Part shown: positions 44,240 through 53,580 of the stretch, one piece after another | Numbering within the stretch: position 1 is the stretch's first letter | How the letters are laid out: each line of letters starts with the position of its first letter | Origin: Stutzerimonas stutzeri | Lineage (GTDB): Bacteria; Pseudomonadota; Gammaproteobacteria; Pseudomonadales; Pseudomonadaceae | Length of the DNA: 64,000 bases | Assembly: GCF_000590475.1 (NCBI RefSeq) | Contig: NZ_CP007441.1 | Location: forward strand, 2,672,660-2,736,659 | Reading direction: 5' to 3' | The notes under the pieces: model-generated | The model's database searches: none | Told to the model about the DNA's origin: nothing | Seen by the model: only the letters and a program-made list of their open reading frames with translations | Translations under genes and position numbers: made by a program

Positions 44240-46150
44240 TCAGCCTTCCAGTTCCGCCCAGCGTTCCAGCAATGCGTCGAGTTCAGCCTGCAACGCCTCG
44301 AGGCGCGATATCGTTTCGCCAGTAAGTTCCGCAGTCTGCTGGTAGAACGCCGGCTGCGCAATTTCGGTTTGCAACGCGGCGATGTTTTTTTCGACTGCGT
44401 CTATTTTCCCCGGTAATGCCTCCAGTTCGCGCTGGATTTTGTAGCTGAGTTTCTTCTTCGCCGGGACAACTTCGGCGACGGGTGTCGCGGGCTTGCTCGG
44501 TTGCGTTCCGGCTTTCGCATCCTTGGATTCCTTGGACTCGGCTACGCCGAGCAGTTTTACCGAGCCGCCTTGTCGCAGCCAATCCTGGTAGCCGCCGACA
44601 TATTCGCGAACGACGCCATTACCCTCGAAAACCAGCGTACTGGTGACCACGTTATCGAGGAACGCCCGGTCATGGCTGACCATCAATACCGTGCCCTGGA
44701 ACCCGAGCAAAACCTCCTCGAGCAGTTCGAGAGTTTCTACGTCGAGATCATTGGTCGGCTCGTCGAGTACCAAGAGGTTGGCCGGCTTACTGAACAGCTT
44801 GGCGAGCAAGAGGCGTGCCCGTTCGCCGCCAGACAGCGCTTTTACTGGTGTGCGGGCCCGCTGCGGGCTGAACAGGAAATCACCGAGGTAGCTGAGAACA
44901 TGGCGATTCTGGCCGTCGATGGTGATGAAGTCGCGCCCCTCTGCGACGTTGTCGATGACGGTTTTTTCCAGTTCCAACTGGTGACGCAATTGGTCGAAAT
45001 ACGCCACTTCCAGTTTTGTACCCGCCTCAACCGTGCCGCTGGTGGGCTGTAGATCTCCTAACAGCAGCTTGAGCAGCGTGGTCTTGCCGGTGCCGTTGGC
45101 TCCGAGCAAACCAATCCGATCGCCACGCTGCAGAACCATCGAGAAATCGCGGATCAGCGGCTCGCCGCCTGGGTGAGCGAAGCTTGCATGCTCGACGACG
45201 ATGACCTGCTTGCCGGATTTTTCGGCTGCATCGACCTGAATGTTGGCCTTGCCTTGATGCTCACGGCGTTCGCTGCGCTCGGCTCGCAAAGCCTTGAGAG
45301 CACGAACGCGGCCTTCATTACGAGTACGGCGAGCCTTGATGCCCTGGCGAATCCAGACTTCTTCCTGCGCGAGCTTCTTGTCGAACAAGGCGTTGGCCGT
45401 TTCTTCAGCCGCCAACTGTTGTTCTTTGTGTACCAGAAAGCTGGCGTAATCGCCGTTCCAGTCGATCATGTGGCCTCGATCGAGTTCGAGGATACGCGTC
45501 GCCAGATTCTGCAGGAACGCTCGGTCGTGCGTGATGAACAGCACGGCACCGTTAAAACCGGTCAGCGCTTCTTCCAGCCAGGCGATTGCGCCAATATCCA
45601 AGTGGTTGGTCGGCTCGTCCAGCAGCAGCAGGTCGGGCTCGGACACCAGCGCCTGCGCCAACAGAACGCGCCGCCTCCAGCCGCCGGAAAGCTCAGCGAG
45701 GGTCTTGTCGGCCGGCAGCTGCAAACGACTAAGGGTGCTATCGACCAGTTGCTGCAGACGCCAGCCATCCTTGGCTTCGAGTTCCTGTTGAACATGCATC
45801 AGCTTATCCAGGTCGGCTTCGTTCTGGATGTTTTGGCTGAGGTGATGGTACTCGGCCAGCAACTGGCCGACCCCGGACAAGCCTTCGGCCACTACGTCGA
45901 ACACGGTGCGCTCGTCAGCGAGCGGAAGCTCCTGCGGTAGCTCGCCGATCTTCAGCCCCGGCGCGCGCCAAATTTCCCCATCATCCGGCAGCTGGCTACC
46001 CTTGACCAGGCTCAGCATGCTGGATTTGCCGGTGCCGTTGCGGCCGATGATGCACACCCGCTCACCCCGCGCAATCTGCCAGGACACGCCATCGAGCAAT
46101 GGATTGGTGCCATAGGCGAGGGACACATTGGTCAACTTGAGCAGGGTCAT
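44240..46150 (-). CDS. uup: ABC-F ATPase Uup
   Basis: 636 residues. Two ABC domains: first Walker A GRNGTGKS near residue 36 with LSGGWRRRVLLAQAL, and second Walker A GANGTGKT near 353 with LSGGERARLLLAKL. The interdomain linker and a C-terminal coiled coil (about 565-636) that binds branched DNA or RNA match Uup. ABC-F proteins act on the ribosome; Uup also affects precise excision of transposons and replication-fork recombination. A strong GGAGG precedes the ATG. Length is normal (E. coli 635). Confidence 0.94.
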   Translation of the reverse strand: MTLLKLTNVSLAYGTNPLLDGVSWQIARGERVCIIGRNGTGKSSMLSLVKGSQLPDDGEIWRAPGLKIGELPQELPLADERTVFDVVAEGLSGVGQLLAEYHHLSQNIQNEADLDKLMHVQQELEAKDGWRLQQLVDSTLSRLQLPADKTLAELSGGWRRRVLLAQALVSEPDLLLLDEPTNHLDIGAIAWLEEALTGFNGAVLFITHDRAFLQNLATRILELDRGHMIDWNGDYASFLVHKEQQLAAEETANALFDKKLAQEEVWIRQGIKARRTRNEGRVRALKALRAERSERREHQGKANIQVDAAEKSGKQVIVVEHASFAHPGGEPLIRDFSMVLQRGDRIGLLGANGTGKTTLLKLLLGDLQPTSGTVEAGTKLEVAYFDQLRHQLELEKTVIDNVAEGRDFITIDGQNRHVLSYLGDFLFSPQRARTPVKALSGGERARLLLAKLFSKPANLLVLDEPTNDLDVETLELLEEVLLGFQGTVLMVSHDRAFLDNVVTSTLVFEGNGVVREYVGGYQDWLRQGGSVKLLGVAESKESKDAKAGTQPSKPATPVAEVVPAKKKLSYKIQRELEALPGKIDAVEKNIAALQTEIAQPAFYQQTAELTGETISRLEALQAELDALLERWAELEG

Positions 46151-46419
46151 GACTACCTCCGGAAAACAGGGCGCGCAGTCTAGCAGAATGCGCCCGTCAG
46201 ACGGGCGTCACCGAGCTTTTCGAGCATTCAGTCAGGGGCCTCATCCGCGGCCTTCTATCATGATTCCACCACCGATTCGAGAGCGCTGCGCCAGCCCACG
46301 GTACGTTCGTCGGAACGTACCGCTTTGTTGGTTTCAAGAGCTTAATCCTCGTTTAACTGCTCGCGTGGCCAAGCTAAGCTAGTCGCAGCAACTCCCATGC
46401 CCCCGTCTTCGGAAGTCTC

Positions 46420-48348
46420 ATGCGCGGTCGACTCTCCAGTATCTTTTTGTGCTTTCTGTTCACTGCCCTCACCCTCGAAACCACTCAAGCCGCCAGCCTT
46501 CAACAGCAACGGCAATATTACGACGAAGCCAAGCGAGCCCTGGCCAAGGGCGACAGTGGCCCATATCGCCGCTACGCCAGCGCACTGCGGGACTACCCGC
46601 TCGAACCTTACCTGGCTTATGACGAACTGACGGCACGACTGAAGACCGCCAGCAATGACGAAGTCGAGAAATTTCTGGCTGAGCATGGCGACTTGCCCCA
46701 GGCAAGTTGGATGAAACTGCGTTGGCTGCGATTGCTCGCAGCCCGTGGCGACTGGCAGCCGTTCGTTGCGCACTATGATCCGAAGATGAACTTTGCCGAA
46801 CTGGACTGTCTGTTCGGCCAATACCAACTCGCCAGTGGCCAGACGAAGCAAGGTTACGAAACCGCCGAGCGGCTTTGGCTGGTTGGAAAATCACAGCACA
46901 ACGCGTGCGATGCACTGTTCGACCGCTGGGAAGGCGCGGGACAGCTTACCGAAGAGCTACGCTGGAAGCGCACCAAACTGGCGGTCGAGAGGGGTAACTA
47001 CGGCCTCGCTAGCTTCCTCGTCAAAAGCCTGCCGACGCTGAAAACGCAGGGCGAGCTGCTGATCGACGTCGCTCAAAAACCTCAGATGCTTGATCAGACC
47101 GGCCGCTTCATGACGCCAACCCAGACCATGGGGGATATCGTCTCGGTCGGCCTGCGCCGGCTTGCGCGCAAAGATCCGGAAAAAGCCCTCGGGCTGCTCG
47201 AGAGCTACGCCAAGCGCTTGTCGTTTTCGAAGGACGAAAAGGTCGCGATCGCCCGCCAGATCGGCCTCACCTTGGCCAAACGTTTCGATGCGCGCGCGTT
47301 AAAGGTCATGGCCGAATACGATCCCGAGCTGCGTGACGATACCGTCAGTGAATGGCGGGCCCGCCTGTTGTTGCGTCTGGGACGCTGGGACGACGCCTAC
47401 GCGCTGACCCAACGATTCCCCGAGGAGCTCGCCAACACCAACCGGTGGCGTTACTGGAAAGCACGCAGCCTGGAGCTGGCGAAACCCAACGATGAACGCA
47501 CCGCTCAGCTCTATCGGCCGGTCGCCAGCGAACGAGACTTCTATGGTTTCCTCTCGGCCGATCGCATCCAGGCGCCCTACAAGCTCAACCATCAGCCACT
47601 CGCGCTGGATCCAAAGGTGATTCAGAAAGTCCGCAACACCGCGGGCATCCGTCGCGCGATGGAATTCCATGCACGCGGACAGATCGTCGACGGTCGCCGT
47701 GAGTGGTATCACGTCAGTCGCCTGTTCAGCCGAGATGAACTGGTCGCCCAGGCGCGGCTGGCCTACGAGATGGAGTGGTATTTCCCCGCTATTCGCACCA
47801 TCAGCCAGGCGAAGTACTGGGACGATCTGGACGTCCGTTTCCCCATGGCCCATCGCAACAGCTTAGTGAAGGCGGCGAAAGCGCGGGAAATTCACCCGAG
47901 CTGGGTCTTCGCCATCACACGTCAGGAAAGTGCGTTCATGGCCGACGCCCGCTCACAGGTTGGAGCCACGGGTTTGATGCAGTTGATGCCGAGCACCGCG
48001 AAGGAAACCGCCAGGCGCTTTGGCATTGCGCTTTCATCGCCGCAGCAGGTGCTCAACCCCGACATCAACATCCAGCTCGGTGCCGCCTATCTCAGTCAGA
48101 TCTACGGTCAATTCAACGGCAACCGGGTGCTCGCGTCAGCGGCTTACAACGCCGGCCCCGGGCGGGTTCGTCAATGGTTGAAGAACGCCGAACATTTGCC
48201 GTTCGACGTCTGGGTCGAGAATATCCCGTTCGATGAAACCCGCCAGTACGTGCAGAACGTGCTGACCTACTCGGTGATCTACGGACAAAAGCTCAACTCA
48301 CCGCAGCCACTGATCGAGTGGCACGAGCGCTATTTCGAAGGGCAGTGA
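46420..48348 (+). CDS. slt: Soluble lytic murein transglycosylase
   Basis: 642 residues. A signal peptide (1-24, ending TTQAA) is followed by the large helical superhelix (U and L domains) and a C-terminal lysozyme-like domain. The catalytic glutamate is E503 in ITRQESAF, followed by GATGLMQLMPSTA and the AAYNAGPGRV block. It cleaves the MurNAc-GlcNAc bond of peptidoglycan in the periplasm to give 1,6-anhydro products. GGAAG precedes the ATG. The gene is divergent from uup with about 270 bases between. Confidence 0.95.
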   Translation: MRGRLSSIFLCFLFTALTLETTQAASLQQQRQYYDEAKRALAKGDSGPYRRYASALRDYPLEPYLAYDELTARLKTASNDEVEKFLAEHGDLPQASWMKLRWLRLLAARGDWQPFVAHYDPKMNFAELDCLFGQYQLASGQTKQGYETAERLWLVGKSQHNACDALFDRWEGAGQLTEELRWKRTKLAVERGNYGLASFLVKSLPTLKTQGELLIDVAQKPQMLDQTGRFMTPTQTMGDIVSVGLRRLARKDPEKALGLLESYAKRLSFSKDEKVAIARQIGLTLAKRFDARALKVMAEYDPELRDDTVSEWRARLLLRLGRWDDAYALTQRFPEELANTNRWRYWKARSLELAKPNDERTAQLYRPVASERDFYGFLSADRIQAPYKLNHQPLALDPKVIQKVRNTAGIRRAMEFHARGQIVDGRREWYHVSRLFSRDELVAQARLAYEMEWYFPAIRTISQAKYWDDLDVRFPMAHRNSLVKAAKAREIHPSWVFAITRQESAFMADARSQVGATGLMQLMPSTAKETARRFGIALSSPQQVLNPDINIQLGAAYLSQIYGQFNGNRVLASAAYNAGPGRVRQWLKNAEHLPFDVWVENIPFDETRQYVQNVLTYSVIYGQKLNSPQPLIEWHERYFEGQ

Positions 48349-48446
48349 TGACGATAGCGTGTAGTCGAAGAAGCTGGCTGTAGACTGCTTTAGCCCATCA
48401 CCTCCGGCGTGTTGCGCTGCCCCATTCTGCGGTGCTGCGGTTTTGC

Positions 48447-49250
48447 TTATTCGAGTACTTCTACTGGCATGCCCACCTTCAGCTCGCCGGTGCCCTCGGC
48501 AATGAGGTTCTGTCCGAAGAACACGCCGCCCTTCACCTTTCGGTAGTTCATCAGCGTAGCCAGTGGTTCGCGGGTCGGACTCTGGACGCCATTGAGCGGA
48601 TCGATGGTCGGAATGATGCAGCGCGAGCACGGCTTGACCACGCGAAACGTCATATCGCCGATGCGAATGCGCCGCCAACCATCCTCGGCGTAAGGGGCCG
48701 CATCGGCGATCACCAGATTCGGCCGAAACCGTCGCACATCGAGCAATTGCCCCACTCGCGCCGAAAGGTCATCGAGCGAACGCTGGCCGATCAGTAGAAA
48801 CGGAAAGCCATCGCTGAATCCCGTCAGCTCGCCAGGGCGGGCATAGTCCTGGTCGATCTGGATGCCCCGTGCGTTCGGTAGATGCACCAGCCGGCACGGA
48901 CGCCCAAGCAGGCATGTCAGCCAGGCCGCTGCAGCGTCACCGGCATCCGGTGCCTGCAAGGTTTCGCGCCAGATCAGAACGCCACGCATAAGGCTTTGCG
49001 AGCCAGGAACCGATACTCGCAGCGTGTCCATCCCAGGGGCGCTCAGCAACAGTGCTGCTTCGCCCTGCCAGCGCGCACTCAGCAGTGACATCTGCGGCAG
49101 TACTCGCTGCGTCAGGAATTTTCCGGTCGCGGCATCCACGACCATCCAGCGGCGATCGCCGCTCAGACCGAGCTCGTCGCATCGTCCTTCCTCGAGCGCT
49201 TCAGCGGAACCGGACTTGAGCGGAAAACGGTACAGCGAAGAAAGATGCAT
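48447..49250 (-). CDS. MOSC-domain protein, YcbX-like
   Basis: 267 residues. An N-terminal MOSC beta-barrel (LSSLYRFPLKSGSAEALEEG) precedes the MOSC domain (about 115-265). Motifs DVRRFRPNLVI and the molybdenum-ligand region VVKPCSRC are intact. YcbX works with a reductase to reduce N-hydroxylated compounds using the molybdenum cofactor. E. coli YcbX carries a C-terminal ferredoxin domain; this shorter protein lacks it and would need a separate electron donor. AAGG precedes the ATG. It follows cheV by 26 bases on the same strand. Confidence 0.9.
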   Translation of the reverse strand: MHLSSLYRFPLKSGSAEALEEGRCDELGLSGDRRWMVVDAATGKFLTQRVLPQMSLLSARWQGEAALLLSAPGMDTLRVSVPGSQSLMRGVLIWRETLQAPDAGDAAAAWLTCLLGRPCRLVHLPNARGIQIDQDYARPGELTGFSDGFPFLLIGQRSLDDLSARVGQLLDVRRFRPNLVIADAAPYAEDGWRRIRIGDMTFRVVKPCSRCIIPTIDPLNGVQSPTREPLATLMNYRKVKGGVFFGQNLIAEGTGELKVGMPVEVLE

Positions 49251-49276
49251 GCAGGTGCCTTGATCGGATGGACGGG

Positions 49277-50209
49277 TCAGCGAGCTTCGTCCAGCAACAG
49301 GCGTTCCCGGACAATGTCCACCAGTTTCTCCGGCTGGAACTTGGAAAGGAAGTTGTCACAGCCGACTTTCTGCACCATCGCCAGGTTGAAATTTCCGGAA
49401 AGAGATGTGTGAAGCACCACATACAGATCGCGCAGGCGCGGATCGTTACGGATCTCGGTGGTAAGCCGGTAACCGTCCATCTCCGGCATTTCCGCATCGG
49501 TAAAGACCATCAGCAGGCGATCAGTAAGCACTTCTCCAGCATCAGCCCAGGCCCTGAGCCTGTTCAGCCCTTTCATGCCGTCGCTGGCAGCATGCACGGT
49601 TATGCCGAGCTGGCTGAGGGTCTCGCGAAGCTGCGCCAGGGCAACGGTCGAGTCATCGACACAGAGGACTTCACGTCCCCTCGCACGCTCGAGCAACGGA
49701 TCCGCCAGACGCTCTGGTGCGATACTGGTGTTATACGGGACGATCTCGGCGAGCACCTTCTCCACGTCGATGACTTCGACGAGCTTGTCCTCGACCTTGG
49801 TAATCGCCGTGAGGTAATGCTGACGTCCCGCAGTGGATGGCGGCGGCAGCACCTCTTCCCAGTTGAGGTTGAGAATGCGGTCCACACCGCCGACCAGAAA
49901 CGCCTGAATCGAACGGTTGTATTCGGTCACGATGATGGTGCTGCGCTCATCCGGCACTAGCGGACGCAGGCCGATAGCGCGTGACAGATCGATCACCGGC
50001 AGCGTCTGCCCACGCAGATTGACGACCCCGCAGACCGAGCCGTGACGGTGTGGCATCAGCGTCATCTTCGGCAGTTGTACCACCTCCTGGACCTTGAACA
50101 CGTTGATCGCGAATTGCTGGCGACCCGAGAGCCGGAACATGAGGATTTCCAGACGATTTTGCCCCACCAAGCGGGTGCGTTGATCGACTGACTCTAGAAT
50201 GCCGGCCAT
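49277..50209 (-). CDS. cheV: Chemotaxis coupling protein CheV
   Basis: 310 residues. The N-terminal CheW domain (about 30-165) contains INVFKVQEVVQLPKM and GVVNLRGQTLPVIDL. The C-terminal receiver domain shows VLCVDDS and the phosphoacceptor aspartate in VFTDAEMPEMDGY near residue 239. CheV couples chemoreceptors to CheA and its receiver helps adaptation. AAGGAG precedes the ATG at 50209. It is followed by the MOSC gene with a 26-base gap, although no functional tie is known. Confidence 0.93.
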   Translation of the reverse strand: MAGILESVDQRTRLVGQNRLEILMFRLSGRQQFAINVFKVQEVVQLPKMTLMPHRHGSVCGVVNLRGQTLPVIDLSRAIGLRPLVPDERSTIIVTEYNRSIQAFLVGGVDRILNLNWEEVLPPPSTAGRQHYLTAITKVEDKLVEVIDVEKVLAEIVPYNTSIAPERLADPLLERARGREVLCVDDSTVALAQLRETLSQLGITVHAASDGMKGLNRLRAWADAGEVLTDRLLMVFTDAEMPEMDGYRLTTEIRNDPRLRDLYVVLHTSLSGNFNLAMVQKVGCDNFLSKFQPEKLVDIVRERLLLDEAR

Positions 50210-50344
50210 TTTGCGGGCTCCTTGCGAATAAGGGATGTAACAAGCTATCGGCCGCAAAGCTTCGCGCTTTATTCATCGGAACAAGTATTTTATCGGCCCG
50301 CGGCGAGCCGTCCGATTGATCAGCCGGCAGCCGGTACGCCACGG

Positions 50345-51274
50345 TCAGGCGGGCGTGCGAGCAGCTCGAGACAGCGGCTCATCCCGCAGTAACGGGCTGC
50401 CTTCGGGAAGATGCAGCCGCAAAGCCCTACGCTTCACCGTGAAGCGCATACGCTTAGCTGCGAAGGGTTCACCATCAAGGTTGATGTCGATCTCATCCGG
50501 CGCTTCAACCTCGATCCACGGCACGCGCGCGGTTACTGAAACGGTATCGATTCCCAGCAGCCCACCGCTTAACAGCGTACCCAAGGTGCCCACCGTATCG
50601 GCAGGCGCCGGGACGATGCAGATATCGAGCAAGCCATCATCGATCGAAGCCTGCGGACACAGCTGTTGCCCTCCGCCCGACTGACGACCGTTGCCGATAC
50701 CCAGTGCTAAAAAATCGCCTTCCCAGGCGAAGTCAGGCCCAACGAAGCGCCCCCAGGCAGCGCGCAGTTCACTGAAGCGCGATAAGCCGGTCAACAGATA
50801 TGCGCTGCCTCCCAGCACCCGCTTCAACTCTTCGGAAGTCGTAGCGGTGACCTTGGAACCGAAGCCACCGGTGGCCATGTTGAGGAAGATTTCACCGTTC
50901 ATTTCTCCGACATCGACCCTCACCGGCTCGCGATTGAGCAGGGTCAGTGCCTCGAAGGGTGTCAATGGAATTTCGGCGGCGTGGGCGAAATCATTGGCAG
51001 TCCCAAGCGGCAGCACGGCCAGGCTGGCATCCGAGCCGCTGTCCAACAAAGCCTGTGTCATTTCCCGCACGGTACCGTCTCCGCCACCGGCGATCAGGGT
51101 TCGGTATCCCGCCGCGAGTGCTTCCTTCACCAGACGCGCAGTATCCCCGCGCTCCCACGTCACCCGTACGGCAAGTTCGTTTCCGAGTTGACGCCATTCG
51201 TTGACTGCCGTACGCAGCTCGTCGTTGAGCGCCTGTTTCCCGTGAAGAACAAGTAGTGCCTTGGGTTCATTCAT
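50345..51274 (-). CDS. YegS/DgkB-family lipid kinase
   Basis: 309 residues. The diacylglycerol-kinase catalytic domain contains IAGGGDGTVRE near residue 63 and LPLGTANDFA near 93, the nucleotide-binding and magnesium site. The C-terminal beta-sandwich ends with EIDINLDGEPF, the conserved substrate-side motif. YegS phosphorylates phosphatidylglycerol in vitro; relatives phosphorylate diacylglycerol. The ATG at 51274 follows GGAAG at good spacing; an ATG five codons upstream is an alternative. It is divergent from the exopolysaccharide locus. Confidence 0.9.
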   Translation of the reverse strand: MNEPKALLVLHGKQALNDELRTAVNEWRQLGNELAVRVTWERGDTARLVKEALAAGYRTLIAGGGDGTVREMTQALLDSGSDASLAVLPLGTANDFAHAAEIPLTPFEALTLLNREPVRVDVGEMNGEIFLNMATGGFGSKVTATTSEELKRVLGGSAYLLTGLSRFSELRAAWGRFVGPDFAWEGDFLALGIGNGRQSGGGQQLCPQASIDDGLLDICIVPAPADTVGTLGTLLSGGLLGIDTVSVTARVPWIEVEAPDEIDINLDGEPFAAKRMRFTVKRRALRLHLPEGSPLLRDEPLSRAARTPA

Positions 51275-51376
51275 TCCAATCGCTTCCATTTCGTTATCGA
51301 CAAATAGACCTGTTTCGTCACCGGAAAGTTGTGAGTAAGCGACCGAGTGCGACTTAAGCCGAGCGGCAGATTGCGT

Positions 51377-51389
51377 TGACCATCGGTCA
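51377..51389. promoter_or_regulatory. Palindrome upstream of the exopolysaccharide locus
   Basis: TGACC-ATC-GGTCA is a perfect inverted repeat about 255 bases before the first gene and 100 bases before the yegS-like start. It could serve either divergent promoter. I do not recognise the cognate regulator; it is not a FleQ consensus. Confidence 0.4.
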
Positions 51390-51510
51390 GGAGCGCGCGC
51401 GTCAAAACACTCGATACCGAGCGAGCTCTTACGTCTACCCCCTTTAATATCAACCCTTTAGTGACGATTTTAATCCTGTCTACTGACTAAGCACTTTGCA
51501 TCCTGACGGT

Positions 51511-51537
51511 GAACTCATTCCATGCAAGGCGGTCGGA
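51511..51537 (+). promoter_or_regulatory. AlgU (sigma-22)-like promoter
   Basis: GAACTC, 16 bases, then TCGGA. The Pseudomonas AlgU consensus is GAACTT-N16/17-TCTGA, so the match is 5 of 6 and 4 of 5 with correct spacing. It lies about 100 bases before the first gene of the locus. Function inferred. Confidence 0.5.
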
Positions 51538-51643
51538 GCACTTGTCCAGGTGAGGGTTGCGATAGCGGCCTGCCATCAGAACCGCGGATCGCGGCGATCA
51601 AAACGAGTATTGAGCTAGCAATAGCCATAGGAAGGAGCCTTGT

Positions 51644-52969
51644 ATGCGCTTACAGTCCGTTGGAACCCTTGAGTACGCCCACCCCAGTTTCGTTGATTAC
51701 TTTCTAGCCAGCGTTCGCCTGATTCACGGGCTTACCGCTGTATTGCCGGGCGTCCTGCTTTTGCTTTTTCTGCCGCTCGAGCTTCCTGCGGGTGGCGGGA
51801 CTTTCAGTACGTTCCTGATGTTCTTCGGCGTGATCAGCGTGGTCATCTTCCAATCGGTTGGCATCTACAGCGAAGAAGTGTTCAGCACGCTGCTGCGCTT
51901 TCGCACCATGCTGGTGGCCTGGGCCGCAGCGTTCAGCCTACTGATATTCATGCACCAGGGACTGGGTATGTTCAGCTACCTGGAAGCCAAGCACCTGACC
52001 TTCTGGTTCATCTCCAGTGGCGTCCTGTTCGGCGCCGAGCGACTGATGATGCTCGCATTGTTTCGTCGGCTGATGGCTAAAGGCGTCTATCTGCAGAACG
52101 CGGTGATCCTCGGCGGTACCGATAACGGCCTGCGCGTCGCCGAGTATCTGGCCCATCACCGCGACATCCGTACCGGCGTACTCGGCTTTATCGATGACCG
52201 TCTGGAGCGCCTGCCCAAGACACTCGCTGACCTACCCTTGCTGGGCAATACGCGTGATCTGGAACAGATGATTCGTGAGGAGAAGGTCACCCAGGTTCTG
52301 GTCGCCCTGCCCTGGTTCGCCGACAGCCGCATCGGCCAGGTGATCAATGAGCTGCGCAAGCTGCCGGTCAACGTGCTGCTGGTGCCGGACATGGTCGCCT
52401 TCCGTCACGCCAACAAACGCATCACCGAGGTCGGCGGGCTGCCAACCCTGATCGCCTCCGATCTGCCGCTGCGCGGCTGGTCGCCGATGTTCAAGCAAAA
52501 GCGCTACGGCTACAACAACCGACTGATCGAGGTGTTCAAGTTTCGCTCGATGTACCACGCCAAATCGGATGCCAACGCCGAGCGCCAGACCACCCGTGAC
52601 GACGACCGCATTACCCGTGTGGGTCGCTTCATCCGCAAGACCAGCCTCGACGAGCTGCCCCAGCTGCTCAACGTGTTTCTCGGCAGCATGTCCATGGTGG
52701 GCCCGCGCCCCCATGCAACCGCAACCAAGGCCGCTGGCGTGCTGTTCGAAGACGCCGTCTCGGAATATTCCGCGCGCCATCGCGTCAAGCCCGGCATCAC
52801 CGGTTGGGCACAGATCAATGGCTATCGTGGCGAAACCGACACCCTCGAAAAGATCGAAAAGCGCGTCGAGTTCGATCTGGACTACATCGAGCGCTGGTCG
52901 GTCTGGTTCGACATCTACATCCTCGCTCGAACCATTCCCGCTTTGCTATTCAATAGGGACGTCTACTGA
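51644..52969 (+). CDS. Undecaprenyl-phosphate hexose-1-phosphate transferase, apparently lacking its C-terminal membrane helix
   Basis: 441 residues. Four N-terminal helices (about 20-155) lead to a CoA-binding-like nucleotide domain (NAVILGGTDNGLRVAEYL). The catalytic domain has KFRSM, the acidic pair D336/E337 in TSLDELPQ, MVGPRPHA and KPGITGWAQINGYRGETDTLEKIEKR. Family members (WcaJ, PslA, GumD type) transfer hexose-1-phosphate to undecaprenyl phosphate to start polysaccharide synthesis. In them about 35-40 residues including a re-entrant helix and an SPGPV motif precede the QKRYG motif. Here PLRGW joins directly to SPMFKQKRYG near residue 279, and the protein is shorter than the usual 460-475. 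GGAAGGAG precedes the ATG. Confidence 0.88.
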   Translation: MRLQSVGTLEYAHPSFVDYFLASVRLIHGLTAVLPGVLLLLFLPLELPAGGGTFSTFLMFFGVISVVIFQSVGIYSEEVFSTLLRFRTMLVAWAAAFSLLIFMHQGLGMFSYLEAKHLTFWFISSGVLFGAERLMMLALFRRLMAKGVYLQNAVILGGTDNGLRVAEYLAHHRDIRTGVLGFIDDRLERLPKTLADLPLLGNTRDLEQMIREEKVTQVLVALPWFADSRIGQVINELRKLPVNVLLVPDMVAFRHANKRITEVGGLPTLIASDLPLRGWSPMFKQKRYGYNNRLIEVFKFRSMYHAKSDANAERQTTRDDDRITRVGRFIRKTSLDELPQLLNVFLGSMSMVGPRPHATATKAAGVLFEDAVSEYSARHRVKPGITGWAQINGYRGETDTLEKIEKRVEFDLDYIERWSVWFDIYILARTIPALLFNRDVY

Positions 52970-53127
52970 CTGCAGCACGCATTGACCGGCCCCACCACGG
53001 CAACACGCCACTTCATGCGCGAGCACAGCAGGAAGATTGAACTAATGAAGCGAGCAAATATCAGATTTGCGTTCTGTGACACGCATGCCCATCCGTCCAT
53101 GAATCCGGGGCTGAGAGGCTAAGTACC

Positions 53128-53565
53128 ATGTTCCAGAACATATTGATCGTTTGTGTCGGCAACGTATGCAGAAGCCCGGCGGCCGAAGCATTGCTGACGA
53201 ACAGACTCCAAGGAAAAGGCCTGACGATTAGCTCGGCAGGCATAGGCGCATTAGTGGGCAATCCAATGGACAAGACCGCACATGAGGTGCTTGCCGATCA
53301 CGGCTTGGAACATAGGTCCCACCGTGCTCGACAGGTCGATAGCGAGATACTGCACCAGGCCGACCTGATCCTCGCCATGGAGCAGAGCCACGTCCAGCAC
53401 ATCCGCCAAATAGCGCCCGAAGTGCATGGCAAGACCTTCCTGATGGGCAAATGGCTAGACAACATGGAAATCCCCGATCCCTTTCGTCAATCCAAGCCCG
53501 CATTCGAACATGTTCACAGCCTTCTGACGCAGTCCGTCGAAAGCTGGCTTCCTTACCTGAAATAA
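53128..53565 (+). CDS. wzb: Low-molecular-weight protein tyrosine phosphatase Wzb
   Basis: 145 residues. The P-loop CVGNVCRSP holds nucleophile C9 and R15; the general acid is D117 in the DPF motif. Wzb-type phosphatases remove phosphate from the tyrosine cluster of the Wzc kinase, and the on-off cycling is needed for polymer export. GAGAGG precedes the ATG. wzc follows after 15 bases, so the two are cotranscribed. A gap of about 160 bases separates it from the first gene. Confidence 0.93.
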   Translation: MFQNILIVCVGNVCRSPAAEALLTNRLQGKGLTISSAGIGALVGNPMDKTAHEVLADHGLEHRSHRARQVDSEILHQADLILAMEQSHVQHIRQIAPEVHGKTFLMGKWLDNMEIPDPFRQSKPAFEHVHSLLTQSVESWLPYLK

Positions 53566-53580
53566 GAAGAAGGAACTTCA

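Larger units (their letters stand above)
51275..51643. other. Upstream control region of the exopolysaccharide locus
   Basis: 369 bases without a credible gene. It is more AT-rich than its surroundings around 51440-51500. It contains a TGACC-ATC-GGTCA palindrome and an AlgU-like promoter, listed separately. A full JUMPStart element was looked for and not found. Confidence 0.6.

Noticed and set aside
51275..51643. Full JUMPStart element upstream of the exopolysaccharide locus
   Set aside because: Only a GGCGGT fragment is present at 51527; the rest of the consensus does not match.
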